A stretch of DNA of 7,379 nucleotides from Dehalococcoidia bacterium (GCA_023128875.1 JAGMDB010000064.1:1-7379), one strand, 5' to 3'; counted from the first letter of the stretch, positions 1-7,026 are shown. Program-made: numbers and translations. Notes: a model not told the origin generated them from the letters alone.

Positions 1-1255
1 CAGCAGCCCTCCGCACTCCCTCTCCCAAAATTTTGCCCAAACCTTCTCGTCGAACAATTTTTTCCATCATTGCTTTTGTGGCATCCATATTACCCCATGT
101 TAACTCTATGCCATCTGTGTCTGCTTTATTTATCCAGCCTTTATCATAGCATTCCATAGCAAAGGCAATAACATTGGAACAAGATATGGTGTCCATACCA
201 TAGATATTACAAAGGTAATTGGCATGAATAACCGCCTCTACATCATCATTCAGTATGTAGTGAGCAAAGCCTACGGTGGTTTCGTATTCTGGTCCATGAG
301 TTGGAGGAGTCTTCCATTTCCCTTCTTTAACCTCGGAAACCAGACCGCATTGCACTACGCAATTAAGGCAGCCTTCACTGCCTATGATGTGTTGCTTAAG
401 CGATTCATATATCTCTCTTCCCCTCCCCCAACTATTTGAGGCCCCGTATTTTGTTGGTGTTTCCCCATGTTCATCATAGTAGGGAAGGTAGGATACAGTT
501 CCTATGCCAAAGGCTCCCCCGAATTCTGTTTCTTCCTTGCCAGCTTCAGGGCTCTGGCGTTCCAGTTTTACCATTTCCCTGGCAAGGGAGCTAACACTAT
601 CAGGATTGGCAACGGATACTTTCTGCCCTCCATGAAATACTACTGCTTTCAGTTTTTTGGAACCCATCACTGCTCCTGCACCGCATCTTCCCAAGGCTCT
701 TGAATCTTCAACCATCACAGAAGCAAAACGAATAAGCCTTTCGCCAGCCGGGCCTATGCAGGCAACTCTGGATTTTGGTTCATTTACCTCTCTTTTCATC
801 ATATCCCGTGTTTCTGGTACATTTCTCCCCCAGAAATGACCTGCGGGTTTGATTTCAGCTTCACCGTCGTGAATCCACAAATATACAGGCTCCTGAGAAG
901 CTCCTTCTATTATGACTATATCAAACCCAGTTTTTTTCAATTCAGTTCCCATGCCCCCACCGCATCGCGACTCACCCCAGCAGTTAGTTAGTGGAGATTT
1001 AAAGCAAGAAAAAAGGCTATCGGAGCCCGGACATCTGGTTCCTGCCAGTGGTCCTGCGGTGATTAGAAACTTGTTTTCGGGGCTCAGTGGGTCTATTCCT
1101 GGTTTAAGCTCGTCCCATAGTATTTTGGTGGCGTATCCAGTGCAGCCCAGAAATTTCCGGGCTGTTTTTTCATTCACACTTTCCTTCGTCATTTTACCGG
1201 TAGTTAAATTGACTCTTAATATGTTTCCTGCGTATCCTCCCGTTGTTTTATTCAT
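1..1255 (-). CDS. Aldehyde ferredoxin oxidoreductase family protein, N-terminal part (runs off left edge)
   Basis: The family consists of tungsten (or molybdenum) bis-pterin enzymes that oxidise aldehydes to carboxylic acids, or run in reverse, passing electrons to ferredoxin in the cytoplasm of anaerobes. The visible 418 residues start with GGYAGNILRVNLTTG (6-20), the family N-terminus. They continue with AGPLAGTRCPGS (67-78), GGGMGTELKKTGFD (99-112), CIGPAGE (166-172) and GRCGAGAVMGSKKLKAV (189-205), all pterin-domain signatures. The cluster motif C-x2-C-x3-C is at C296, C299 and C303, close to its position in Pyrococcus AOR, followed by GPEYET (321-326). The fourth cluster cysteine and the C-terminal domain lie beyond the window. 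I chose the ATG at 1255 because AAAGGAG lies 8 bases upstream; an in-frame ATG at 1273 would start inside that ribosome site region. The gene is divergent from the small plus-strand gene at 1439. The family is very likely; the exact aldehyde substrate cannot be told. Confidence 0.93.
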   Translation of the reverse strand, partial: MNKTTGGYAGNILRVNLTTGKMTKESVNEKTARKFLGCTGYATKILWDELKPGIDPLSPENKFLITAGPLAGTRCPGSDSLFSCFKSPLTNCWGESRCGGGMGTELKKTGFDIVIIEGASQEPVYLWIHDGEAEIKPAGHFWGRNVPETRDMMKREVNEPKSRVACIGPAGERLIRFASVMVEDSRALGRCGAGAVMGSKKLKAVVFHGGQKVSVANPDSVSSLAREMVKLERQSPEAGKEETEFGGAFGIGTVSYLPYYDEHGETPTKYGASNSWGRGREIYESLKQHIIGSEGCLNCVVQCGLVSEVKEGKWKTPPTHGPEYETTVGFAHYILNDDVEAVIHANYLCNIYGMDTISCSNVIAFAMECYDKGWINKADTDGIELTWGNMDATKAMMEKIVRREGLGKILGEGVRRAA

Positions 1256-1263
1256 TTGGACGA

Positions 1264-1270
1264 CTCCTTT
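1264..1270 (-). promoter_or_regulatory. Ribosome binding site of the AOR-family gene (decides start)
   Basis: Read on the minus strand this is AAAGGAG, 8 bases before the ATG at 1255. It favours that start over the in-frame ATG at 1273, whose own codons would overlap the site. Confidence 0.8.
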
Positions 1271-1296
1271 CATGGATGAATGCTATTTGTCTTATT

Positions 1297-1325
1297 CTTA
1301 TACTACAATAAATGAGCGCCGTCAA
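1297..1325 (-). promoter_or_regulatory. Predicted sigma70-type promoter for the AOR-family gene
   Basis: On the minus strand a -35 box TTGACG (1325-1320, 5/6 to consensus) is followed after exactly 17 bases by a -10 box TATAAG (1302-1297, 5/6). Transcription would begin near 1290, giving a leader of roughly 35 bases before the ATG at 1255, with the ribosome site inside it. This is the best promoter match in the window. It is a sequence match only. Confidence 0.68.
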
Positions 1326-1366
1326 TACACTGAGGAATATGTTTTTCAACGTAAGAAGTTCTTTCC

Positions 1367-1396
1367 TTGGCATGAGGAAAGAAGCTGGGACATAAT
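1367..1396 (+). promoter_or_regulatory. Possible promoter for the truncated saccharopine dehydrogenase-like gene
   Basis: TTGGCA (1367-1372, 5/6 to the -35 consensus) and CATAAT (1391-1396, 5/6 to the -10 consensus) are separated by 18 bases. A start near 1403 would leave a leader of about 36 bases before the ATG at 1439. Together with the minus-strand promoter at 1297-1325 it would make 1256-1438 a back-to-back divergent promoter region. Confidence 0.45.
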
Positions 1397-1426
1397 TCAG
1401 GAGAGAATTCAATTACGTAAAGGCAA

Positions 1427-1442
1427 AGGAGGCATGAAATGA
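1427..1442 (+). promoter_or_regulatory. Shine-Dalgarno site with an AUG-AAA-UGA minigene overlapping the start
   Basis: AGGAGG (1427-1432) lies 6 bases before the ATG at 1439, an ideal spacing. A second ATG at 1434 begins the three-codon frame ATG AAA TGA (1434-1442), whose stop overlaps the real start. The first ATG is only one base from the ribosome site, so it is probably poorly used. The site confirms 1439 as the start of the next gene. Confidence 0.65.
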
Positions 1443-1873
1443 AAATAATTGTTTTGGGTGGAGGTGGAAAGTTGGTAGAGAGGCCACCGCAGAGTGGTAA
1501 GCAGACTCTGGTCCTTCCAGAGCCATTTGGTGAATTGAAATTCATACACTCACAGCATTCAGAGGTTGCGACTGTACCTTTTGCAAAGGGAATTAAGGAT
1601 AAGGGAATAAAGGAATTTACATGGAGATTACACCTTGCTGATGCGGAGCATGAGGGTTTGAAATCCTTGGTAAAAGCTGGATTTGGAGATTTCGACGAGT
1701 ACAATGACCCAGCGACATCAATGAGTGCATCCATAGGAGCACAAAACCTAGGCAGAAAGGAGATCCCGCCAGGAGTATGGGGCCCAGAAGAATGCTTTGA
1801 TATTAAGCATTTCTTCGCCGAGATGAAGAAAAGTCACTTCAGAATAACGATGCAAACAGAAGAGGAAATATAG
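1439..1873 (+). CDS. Internally deleted saccharopine dehydrogenase-like protein (possible pseudogene)
   Basis: The 144-residue product resembles pieces of NAD(P)-dependent saccharopine/lysine-6-dehydrogenase-like oxidoreductases, which are normally about 380-400 residues. Residues 1-10 (MKIIVLGGGG) are the first beta strand and glycine loop of a Rossmann fold, but the rest of that domain is absent. From residue 11 the sequence jumps to what looks like the C-terminal domain (KLVERPP, then LPEPFGELKFIHSQHSEVAT at about 25-44). After GFGDFDE the text moves quickly to the family's C-terminal end: ATSMSASIGAQNLGRKEI, then GVWGPEECFDIKHFFAEM. A full nucleotide-binding site cannot form, so dehydrogenase activity is unlikely. 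The frame is open, with a good ribosome site 6 bases upstream and a candidate promoter, so it may still be translated. It is either a recent in-frame deletion derivative, a standalone domain or an assembly join. The family call comes from motif memory, not an alignment. Confidence 0.65.
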   Translation: MKIIVLGGGGKLVERPPQSGKQTLVLPEPFGELKFIHSQHSEVATVPFAKGIKDKGIKEFTWRLHLADAEHEGLKSLVKAGFGDFDEYNDPATSMSASIGAQNLGRKEIPPGVWGPEECFDIKHFFAEMKKSHFRITMQTEEEI

Positions 1874-1954
1874 TTAACAGCTAGCTTACTCCTTGCTCGC
1901 CAGTTCTTTTGCCATGGCTTGATGGCCAGGTTTTCCCATTATCGCGCCTTGGAA

Positions 1955-1997
1955 ACTCTCGCGCGAATACATTATGTTATACTAGCGCAACGAGAGT
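1955..1997 (+). promoter_or_regulatory. Dyad flanking a -10-like box just before tsaC (candidate operator/promoter)
   Basis: ACTCTCG (1955-1961) and CGAGAGT (1991-1997) are perfect inverted repeats, with further partial pairing just inside (CGC 1962-1964 with GCG 1985-1987). Between them lies TATACT (1978-1983), a 5/6 match to a -10 box. No good -35 stands at the matching distance; TTGGAA at 1949-1954 fits TATGTT (1973-1978) with an 18-base spacer instead. A start after TATACT would fall near 1990, giving an almost leaderless tsaC mRNA that would not contain the left arm, so a DNA-level operator is more likely than an RNA hairpin. Weak evidence. Confidence 0.35.
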
Positions 1998-2640
1998 GAT
2001 TACTTTACAGGAGCAGGTAGAGAAGGGGGTTAGAATCCTCAAAGCTGGTGGGATAGTTGCTTTTCCTACTGACACAGTTTACGGTTTGGGTGCTGATATT
2101 TCCAATTCTGAGGCTGTGGAAGGAATTTATGAGGCCAAAAAACGCCCCAGGCATTTGCCTCTTCCTTTACTTATTAGCGAAATGTCTCAAATAAGTGCGG
2201 TAGCCGGAACAGTATCTCAGCTTACCTTGTTTCTGGCCAGGCACTTTTGGCCTGGAGGATTGACTTTAGTTCTACCTAAGGCTGCTTCATTACCTACTTG
2301 TTTCACTGACCAACCTACCATAGCAGTGCGTGTCCCCGACCATCCTATCCCTTTAGCTCTTGTTCAGGGCTTGGGAAAACCAATAATTGGGACCAGCGCT
2401 AATATTAGTGGAAAGGCAAGCGCCTTAACTGCTGATGAAGTTAAGCAGCAGCTAGGAGACAGAGTCGACTTTATCATTGATGGGGGCAAGTGTCTTAACG
2501 GTGATGAATCAACTGTGGTAGATGCTACAGGTGAGGTACCTGTGATTTTGCGCCATGGCATTATACCCCAACGTGAAATTGGGAGAGTCTTTGGAGAATA
2601 TTGTAAGGTACAGAATTATGCGGATTGCTCTAGGCTGTGA
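1996..2640 (+). CDS. tsaC: L-threonylcarbamoyladenylate synthase (Sua5/YciO/YrdC family, short form)
   Basis: Makes threonylcarbamoyl-AMP from threonine, bicarbonate and ATP, the first step of the t6A modification at position 37 of ANN-decoding tRNAs. Numbering from the GTG at 1996, the 214-residue protein shows FPTDTVYGL (23-31), KKRPRHLPLPLLI (48-60, the KxR nucleotide/substrate motif), WPGGLTLVLP (85-94), AVRVPDHP (110-117) and GTSANISG (132-139). It is a single-domain form, without the extra C-terminal domain of longer Sua5 proteins. The frame stays open back to an ATG at 1909, but those 29 extra residues show no family similarity and have no ribosome site. The GTG gives the usual spacing to the first motif, though its own Shine-Dalgarno is poor. 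The 3' end overlaps rpiB by 23 bases. sua5 near rpiB also occurs in Bacillus subtilis (ywlC, ywlF). Confidence 0.9.
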   Translation: MITLQEQVEKGVRILKAGGIVAFPTDTVYGLGADISNSEAVEGIYEAKKRPRHLPLPLLISEMSQISAVAGTVSQLTLFLARHFWPGGLTLVLPKAASLPTCFTDQPTIAVRVPDHPIPLALVQGLGKPIIGTSANISGKASALTADEVKQQLGDRVDFIIDGGKCLNGDESTVVDATGEVPVILRHGIIPQREIGRVFGEYCKVQNYADCSRL

Positions 2641-3058
2641 CCATCGTGGTCTTAGAATAAAACAGGCAATCATAGAATTGCTGCCGGCGCTGAGTCATGG
2701 GTATTGCGATTTGGGCTGCTATGGCACTGAGCCAGTAGATTATCCTGATATTGCCCAAAGAGTAGGCGAAGTGGTGGCCTCAGGTGAATTTGAGCAGGGC
2801 ATTGTAATATGTAGCACCGGCATAGGCATGAGCATAACAGCCAATAAGATAAAAGGTATAAGAGCAGCTTTATGCCATGATGTTTTCAGTGCTGAGAGAG
2901 CTCGGCGACATAACGATGCCAATATTTTGTGCCTCAGAGGCGAGAATATTGAGGTTAATTCAGCTTTGGAAATAGTCAAAACCTACCTATGCACAAGTTT
3001 TGAAGGTGGCAGACATGTGCAGAGATTAGACAAAATAAAAGCTCTGGAAATACAGTGA
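2618..3058 (+). CDS. rpiB: Ribose-5-phosphate isomerase B
   Basis: Interconverts ribose 5-phosphate and ribulose 5-phosphate in the non-oxidative pentose phosphate pathway. The 146-residue protein covers the whole RpiB/LacA-LacB family length: IALGCDHRG (3-11), DLGCYGTEPVDYPDIA (31-46), ICSTGIGMSITANK (64-77) with the catalytic-base cysteine at C65, and HDVFSAERARRHNDAN (87-102) with the conserved H98-N99-D100. Residue 66 is serine where ICGTG with glycine is more common. The ATG at 2618 begins the family N-terminus MRIALGCDH and has TAAGG 9 bases upstream; the frame is open back to an ATG at 2555, but those residues lie inside tsaC and are not family-like. Start and tsaC stop overlap by 23 bases, so the two are probably translationally linked. 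The LacA/LacB or allose isomerase alternatives are less likely because there is a single gene and no sugar-catabolic neighbour. Confidence 0.92.
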   Translation: MRIALGCDHRGLRIKQAIIELLPALSHGYCDLGCYGTEPVDYPDIAQRVGEVVASGEFEQGIVICSTGIGMSITANKIKGIRAALCHDVFSAERARRHNDANILCLRGENIEVNSALEIVKTYLCTSFEGGRHVQRLDKIKALEIQ

Positions 3059-3088
3059 CAATGTATGTTAGATTTTGTCTTTTGAATT

Positions 3089-3095
3089 AAAGGAG
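3089..3095 (+). promoter_or_regulatory. Ribosome binding site deciding the ilvD GTG start
   Basis: AAAGGAG ends 6 bases before the GTG at 3102. The longer reading from TTG at 3075 has no ribosome site and would put this AAAGGAG inside the coding sequence. Confidence 0.8.
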
Positions 3096-3101
3096 ACAGT
3101 A

Positions 3102-4772
3102 GTGAAGAGTGATGTTGTAAAGAAAGGCATTGAGCGAGCCCCTCACAGGTCTCTCCTGCATGCTGTAGGTTGTTCTTCAGATGATTGGGATAAGCCCTTC
3201 ATCGGAGTGATTAATAGCTTCAGTGAAATTGTTCCCGGTCATATCAATTTGCAGTCTGTTGCGCAGGCGGTGAAGGAGGGAATTCGAAGCCGTGGCGGAG
3301 TACCTTTTGAGGTTAATACTATAGCTGTATGTGATGGCATCGCTATGAACCACCTAGGAATGAAGTATAGCTTGCCCAGCCGAGAACTCATTGCTGATTC
3401 CGCTGAGATTTTAGCTGAGGCTCATGCCTTTGATGCCTTAGTTTTTGTTCCTAATTGTGACAAAATAGTACCCGGTATGCTAATGGCAGCAGCAAGGCTT
3501 AATTTGCCCTGTATCTTTATAAGTGGTGGGCCGATGATGGCGGGGAGATTGTATCAAGACAATCAACTGAGATTGGTTGACGTAGGTTCAGTTTTTCAGG
3601 CGGTGGGTGAGACTGTTAGAGGAAGTATGTCTGAAGCCGAATTAGCAGAGCTGGAGAGAGTTGCCTGCCCTGGCTGTGGTAGTTGTAGTGGGATGTTTAC
3701 GGCTAATACCATGAATTGCCTGACAGAGGCTTTAGGCATGGCTCTACCTGGTAATGGAACGATACCAGCAGTTCAAGCACGCAGACTCCAATTAGCCTAT
3801 AAAGCTGGCCAGCAGGTTATGAATATGTTAACCAAAAATGTTCGCGCTAAAGATATCATTACCAAAGATTCTATTTATAATGCGTTTGCTGTGGATATGG
3901 CTTTAGGCGGTAGCACCAATTCCGTGTTGCATCTTATGGCCATAGCTCATGAGGCGGGAATTGATTTTCCTTTGTCATTGGTGAATGAAATTAGCGACCA
4001 CATTCCTCACATATGCAAATTGAGCCCGGTAGGCGATTATCACATTGAAGACTTGGATTTAGCTGGTGGCATCCCGGCAATAATGCAGGAGATAGCCGAA
4101 TTGTTAAATCTCGAAGCAAAAACTGTATCGAATAAGCTACTGGGTGAGATGATAGAAAACGCCGAGACTAAGAATAGAGAAGTGATTCACACTCTATCCA
4201 ATCCCTATAACGCTACTGGCGGTATTAGTGTATTATTTGGTAATTTGGCGCCTCAAGGTGGAGTGGTGAAGAGCGCTGCAGTGGCTTCAGAAATGCTGGT
4301 TCACCAAGGGCCAGCGCGAATTTTTGACAGCGAAGAGGGAGCTACCGCAGCGATAATGGAAGGAGAATTCAAATCTGGAGAAGTGATTGTTATACGTTAT
4401 GAAGGGCCTAAAGGGGGCCCAGGGATGCGTGAAATGCTAACGCCAACTTCACTTCTCAGTGGCATGGGTATGGATGATAAAGTGGCTTTAATTACCGATG
4501 GCCGTTTCTCAGGGGCAACAAAAGGCGCTGCTATCGGCCATGTTTCGCCTGAGGCTGCAGAGAGGGGCCCTATAGCTGCCGTAAAAGGTGGTGATATTAT
4601 TCACATAGATATCCCCAACCGCAAATTACAGATAGGGTTAACCCAAGAGGAGATGCAGCAAAGATTAAAGTTGTTACCACCTTTCGAACCAAAGATTAAG
4701 ACTGGCTATCTTAAACGTTATGCTGATAAAGTGACTTCAGCCAGCAAAGGAGCCGTGTTTATTAACGGATAG
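3102..4772 (+). CDS. ilvD: Dihydroxyacid dehydratase
   Basis: Dehydrates 2,3-dihydroxy-isovalerate and 2,3-dihydroxy-3-methylvalerate to the 2-keto acids that lead to valine/leucine and isoleucine; a cytoplasmic iron-sulfur enzyme. From the GTG at 3102 it has 556 residues, normal for the family. Visible signatures are PGHINL (45-50), [18 protein letters not shown] (78-95), NCDKIVPGM (118-126) with cluster cysteine C119 and the metal-site lysine K121, [19 protein letters not shown] (189-207) with cluster cysteine C195, [11 protein letters not shown] near residues 440-450, and ITDGRFSG with the catalytic serine at S470. The PGH motif, instead of PCN, removes the third cluster cysteine of the plant-type [2Fe-2S] enzymes. 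This matches the Escherichia coli [4Fe-4S], oxygen-sensitive type and suits an anaerobe. The gene starts 43 bases after rpiB and its TAG stop overlaps the ilvB ribosome site. It is complete and shows no lesion. Confidence 0.96.
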   Translation: MKSDVVKKGIERAPHRSLLHAVGCSSDDWDKPFIGVINSFSEIVPGHINLQSVAQAVKEGIRSRGGVPFEVNTIAVCDGIAMNHLGMKYSLPSRELIADSAEILAEAHAFDALVFVPNCDKIVPGMLMAAARLNLPCIFISGGPMMAGRLYQDNQLRLVDVGSVFQAVGETVRGSMSEAELAELERVACPGCGSCSGMFTANTMNCLTEALGMALPGNGTIPAVQARRLQLAYKAGQQVMNMLTKNVRAKDIITKDSIYNAFAVDMALGGSTNSVLHLMAIAHEAGIDFPLSLVNEISDHIPHICKLSPVGDYHIEDLDLAGGIPAIMQEIAELLNLEAKTVSNKLLGEMIENAETKNREVIHTLSNPYNATGGISVLFGNLAPQGGVVKSAAVASEMLVHQGPARIFDSEEGATAAIMEGEFKSGEVIVIRYEGPKGGPGMREMLTPTSLLSGMGMDDKVALITDGRFSGATKGAAIGHVSPEAAERGPIAAVKGGDIIHIDIPNRKLQIGLTQEEMQQRLKLLPPFEPKIKTGYLKRYADKVTSASKGAVFING

Positions 4773-4780
4773 GAGCTTTT

Positions 4781-6475
4781 ATGAAGAAGACTGGAGCTCA
4801 GATTTTGTGTGAAAGCCTAATTAAAGAGGGAGGTGATGTGATTTTCGGCATCCTGGGTGGCGCTCTGCTGCCGTTATATGACACCCTTCCTCAATATCCT
4901 CAACTACGGCATATACTTGTTCGCCATGAACAGGGAGCAGCCCACGCTGCTGATGGCTATGCCCGAGTCACCCATAAAGCAGGCGTATGTATTGCTACAT
5001 CAGGCCCCGGAGCTACTAATCTGGTAACTGGAATTGCCAACGCTTATATGGATTCTTCCCCAATAATAGCTATAACTGGCCAGGTAGCCAGGCCTTTTAT
5101 TGGTAAGGATGCGTTCCAAGAGACAGATATTACTGGGATTACTCTTCCTGTCACAAAGCATAATTATCTTGTTACTGATACCGCAGAGCTGGCACAGACG
5201 GTTAAGGAGGCTTTCTATATCGCTCAAACGGGAAGGCCAGGCCCTGTGCTCATTGATTTGCCAAAAGATGTACAGCAAGAAGAAGTCGAATTCGCTGAGC
5301 CTGAAGAAGTTGATTTACCAGGTTATAGGTTTGTCTCACGAGGTCATTCAATTCAAATTAAAAAAGCAGTAAGGCGCATCAATAAAGCTGAAAGACCTCT
5401 TATCATCGCTGGTAGAGGAATAGTCATTTCCCAGGCTTATAACGAACTTAAGGAATTAGCCGAGAAGGCACAAATACCAGTAGTCAGTACGCTCCTCGGA
5501 ATCAGTTCTTTTCCTGGAGACCATATACTGAATTTTGGCATGATAGGAATGCATGGCTTGGCTTGCGCTAATATGGCGGTGCAAAATGCTGACCTTATTA
5601 TTGCCACTGGTATGAGATTTGATGATCGGGCCACAGCAAGTACTCAAAGCTTTGCACCACAAGCTCTCATCATTCATGTTGATATCGACCCCGCAGAAAT
5701 AGGGAAAAACATACCAGTGGACATACCCATAGTTGGTGATGTCAAAACTGTTTTGAAGGCTATGAACAAGCAAATTGAACGCGGGGAGCATTTGGATTGG
5801 CTTACTCAGTTAGACCAATGGAGGCGTGAACATCCATTGCTGGAAAGCAGGCAGGGCGATGAGCTCTTACCTGGATATGTTATTCATCAGATTCATGAAA
5901 TTACCCAAGGCGATACTATAATAGTTACAGGAGTAGGACAACATCAAATGTGGGCAGCACAACACTTCCTTTATACTAGGCCTAACAGTTTTATTTCTTC
6001 AGGCGGTTTAGGCACTATGGGATTTGAGCTTCCTGCTGCGATGGGAGCTAAAGTTGGTCAGCCTGAGGAAACGGTGTGGTGTATTGCCGGTGATGGTGGT
6101 TTTCAAATGACCGTTCAAGAGTTAGGGACTATAGTGCAGGAGCACCTCGCCGTTAAGATAGCTATCATCAACAATGGCTATCTGGGAATGGTGAGGCAGT
6201 GGCAGGAGTTCTTTTATGAGCGCCGCTATGTTGATACGAAGCTGTGGAACCCCGATTTCGTGAAAATTGCCGAGGCTTACGATATACCCGGAATCAAGGT
6301 GAAAAGCAGGGAGGAGGTAACTCCGGCTATACAAAAAGCAATGGATTACCCTGGGCCTTTCCTTATTGATTTTGTTGTTGAACCAGAGGAAAATGTCTAT
6401 CCTATGGTGCAACCGGGAGAAAGCCTCAGCCAAATTCTGGAGAGACCAAGGCCAGAGAGAGCAAGGAGCTATTAA
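4781..6475 (+). CDS. ilvB: Acetohydroxyacid synthase, catalytic subunit
   Basis: Thiamine-diphosphate enzyme that condenses two pyruvates to acetolactate, or pyruvate with 2-ketobutyrate to acetohydroxybutyrate, the committed step of branched-chain amino acid synthesis. The 564 residues show the three TPP-enzyme domains. The N-terminal pyrimidine domain has the catalytic glutamate E50 in RHEQGAAHAADGYAR and SGPGATNLVTGIANAY further on. The middle FAD/nucleotide domain carries GMIGMHG and ATGMRFDDR. The C-terminal PP domain has GGLGTMGFELPAAMGA and the metal/TPP motif GDG (437-439) to NN (464-465), followed by GYLGMVRQWQEFFYERRY, typical of true AHAS. Near the start the usual FGYPGG reads FGILGG (22-27). 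AGGAG (4771-4775) lies 5 bases before the ATG and shares bases with the ilvD stop. The following ilvN supports biosynthetic AHAS over a catabolic acetolactate synthase. Confidence 0.96.
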   Translation: MKKTGAQILCESLIKEGGDVIFGILGGALLPLYDTLPQYPQLRHILVRHEQGAAHAADGYARVTHKAGVCIATSGPGATNLVTGIANAYMDSSPIIAITGQVARPFIGKDAFQETDITGITLPVTKHNYLVTDTAELAQTVKEAFYIAQTGRPGPVLIDLPKDVQQEEVEFAEPEEVDLPGYRFVSRGHSIQIKKAVRRINKAERPLIIAGRGIVISQAYNELKELAEKAQIPVVSTLLGISSFPGDHILNFGMIGMHGLACANMAVQNADLIIATGMRFDDRATASTQSFAPQALIIHVDIDPAEIGKNIPVDIPIVGDVKTVLKAMNKQIERGEHLDWLTQLDQWRREHPLLESRQGDELLPGYVIHQIHEITQGDTIIVTGVGQHQMWAAQHFLYTRPNSFISSGGLGTMGFELPAAMGAKVGQPEETVWCIAGDGGFQMTVQELGTIVQEHLAVKIAIINNGYLGMVRQWQEFFYERRYVDTKLWNPDFVKIAEAYDIPGIKVKSREEVTPAIQKAMDYPGPFLIDFVVEPEENVYPMVQPGESLSQILERPRPERARSY

Positions 6476-6495
6476 CATATTTTGAGGAAAACAAA

Positions 6496-6987
6496 TTGAC
6501 TGGTATGAAACATACTTTGGTAGCTTTGGTAGAAAATAAGCCTGGTGTGTTGAATAGGGTGTCTAGCTTGTTTCGGCGTCGAGCCTTTAACATAGAGAGC
6601 ATCGTTGTGGGGCATAGTGAACAACCTGGCTTATCCCGTATGACTGTTGTTGTTAACGGCGATTCTGCAAGGATAGAGCAAGTCAGAAAACAATTAGATA
6701 AGTTAATCAATGTGGTTAGGGTGTCTGACATAACTGCAGAAGATATAGTAACCAGAGAATTAGCCTTAATTAAAGTCAAGACTACCACTGCAACGAGAAG
6801 TGAAATTATACAGATTGTTGACATTTTCCGAGCCAACATAGTTGATGTTGCTTCTGATTCACTAACGGTGGAAGTTACAGGCGACGAAGATAAAGTGGAG
6901 TCTCTACTTGAACTTCTTCGCAGCTTTGGTGTTAAGGAGATCAGCAGGACTGGCAGGATTGCCTTAACTCGTGGGGGCGTCGCCTAA
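6496..6987 (+). CDS. ilvN: Acetohydroxyacid synthase, small regulatory subunit
   Basis: Regulatory partner of IlvB: it activates the catalytic subunit and confers feedback inhibition by valine. The 163 residues comprise an N-terminal ACT domain (about 5-80) and the small-subunit C-terminal domain (about 85-158). ENKPGVLNRV (13-22), RRAFNIES (28-35) and GLSRMTVVV carry N14, G17 and N32, which correspond to the valine-contacting Asn11, Gly14 and Asn29 of E. coli IlvH. Valine sensitivity is therefore expected. The start is uncertain: TTG at 6496 has GAGG (6484-6487) 8 bases upstream, while ATG at 6505 would give the E. coli-like N-terminus but leaves a 17-base gap to that site. I prefer TTG on spacing; the difference is three residues. 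It lies 20 bases after ilvB, in the same operon. Confidence 0.93.
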   Translation: MTGMKHTLVALVENKPGVLNRVSSLFRRRAFNIESIVVGHSEQPGLSRMTVVVNGDSARIEQVRKQLDKLINVVRVSDITAEDIVTRELALIKVKTTTATRSEIIQIVDIFRANIVDVASDSLTVEVTGDEDKVESLLELLRSFGVKEISRTGRIALTRGGVA

Positions 6988-6996
6988 ACTAACAGA

Positions 6997-7026
6997 CTCT
7001 AAATTCTAAAGGTTTAGGATTTAGAG
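6997..7026 (+). other. AT-rich hairpin between ilvN and ilvC
   Basis: Arm 6997-7010 (CTCTAAATTCTAAA) pairs with arm 7013-7026 (TTTAGGATTTAGAG) over 14 positions: 13 Watson-Crick pairs and one U-G wobble in RNA. Only GG lies between them, so the tip would open to a normal loop. No run of T follows, so it is not a standard intrinsic terminator. It could stabilise or process the ilvN mRNA end, or influence ilvC translation. The structure is clear on paper; its function is unknown. Confidence 0.6.

Noticed and set aside
912..1442. Plus-strand open frame of 176 codons
   Set aside because: It lies opposite the AOR-family gene and its divergent promoter region. The minus strand carries clear family motifs throughout; this frame has none and no ribosome site.
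1303..1734. Minus-strand open frame of 143 codons
   Set aside because: It is opposite the saccharopine dehydrogenase-like gene and shows no recognisable domain; the plus-strand reading has motifs and a Shine-Dalgarno.
1911..1937. GCCAT/ATGGC hairpin followed by a short T run as terminator of the 1439 gene
   Set aside because: The stem is only 5 pairs and the run is just four T, interrupted from the stem by CAGG. Too weak to call a terminator.
1909..1995. N-terminal extension of tsaC from the ATG at 1909
   Set aside because: The 29 extra residues have no family similarity and no ribosome site, and the stretch contains a promoter-like box and dyad. The GTG at 1996 gives the expected length.
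3075..3101. TTG start of ilvD
   Set aside because: AAAGGAG at 3089-3095 would be inside the coding sequence and is ideally placed for the GTG at 3102, which also yields the usual IlvD length.
3059..3101. Leader peptide, T-box or attenuator ahead of ilvD
   Set aside because: The gap is only 43 bases, with no stem-loop, no T run and no Ile/Val/Leu-rich small frame.
6426..6839. Minus-strand open frame opposite ilvB/ilvN
   Set aside because: It is a shadow of ilvN; no start signal or domain is seen, and the ilvN ACT-domain motifs are unmistakable. The other minus-strand frames across ilvB and rpiB fail in the same way.
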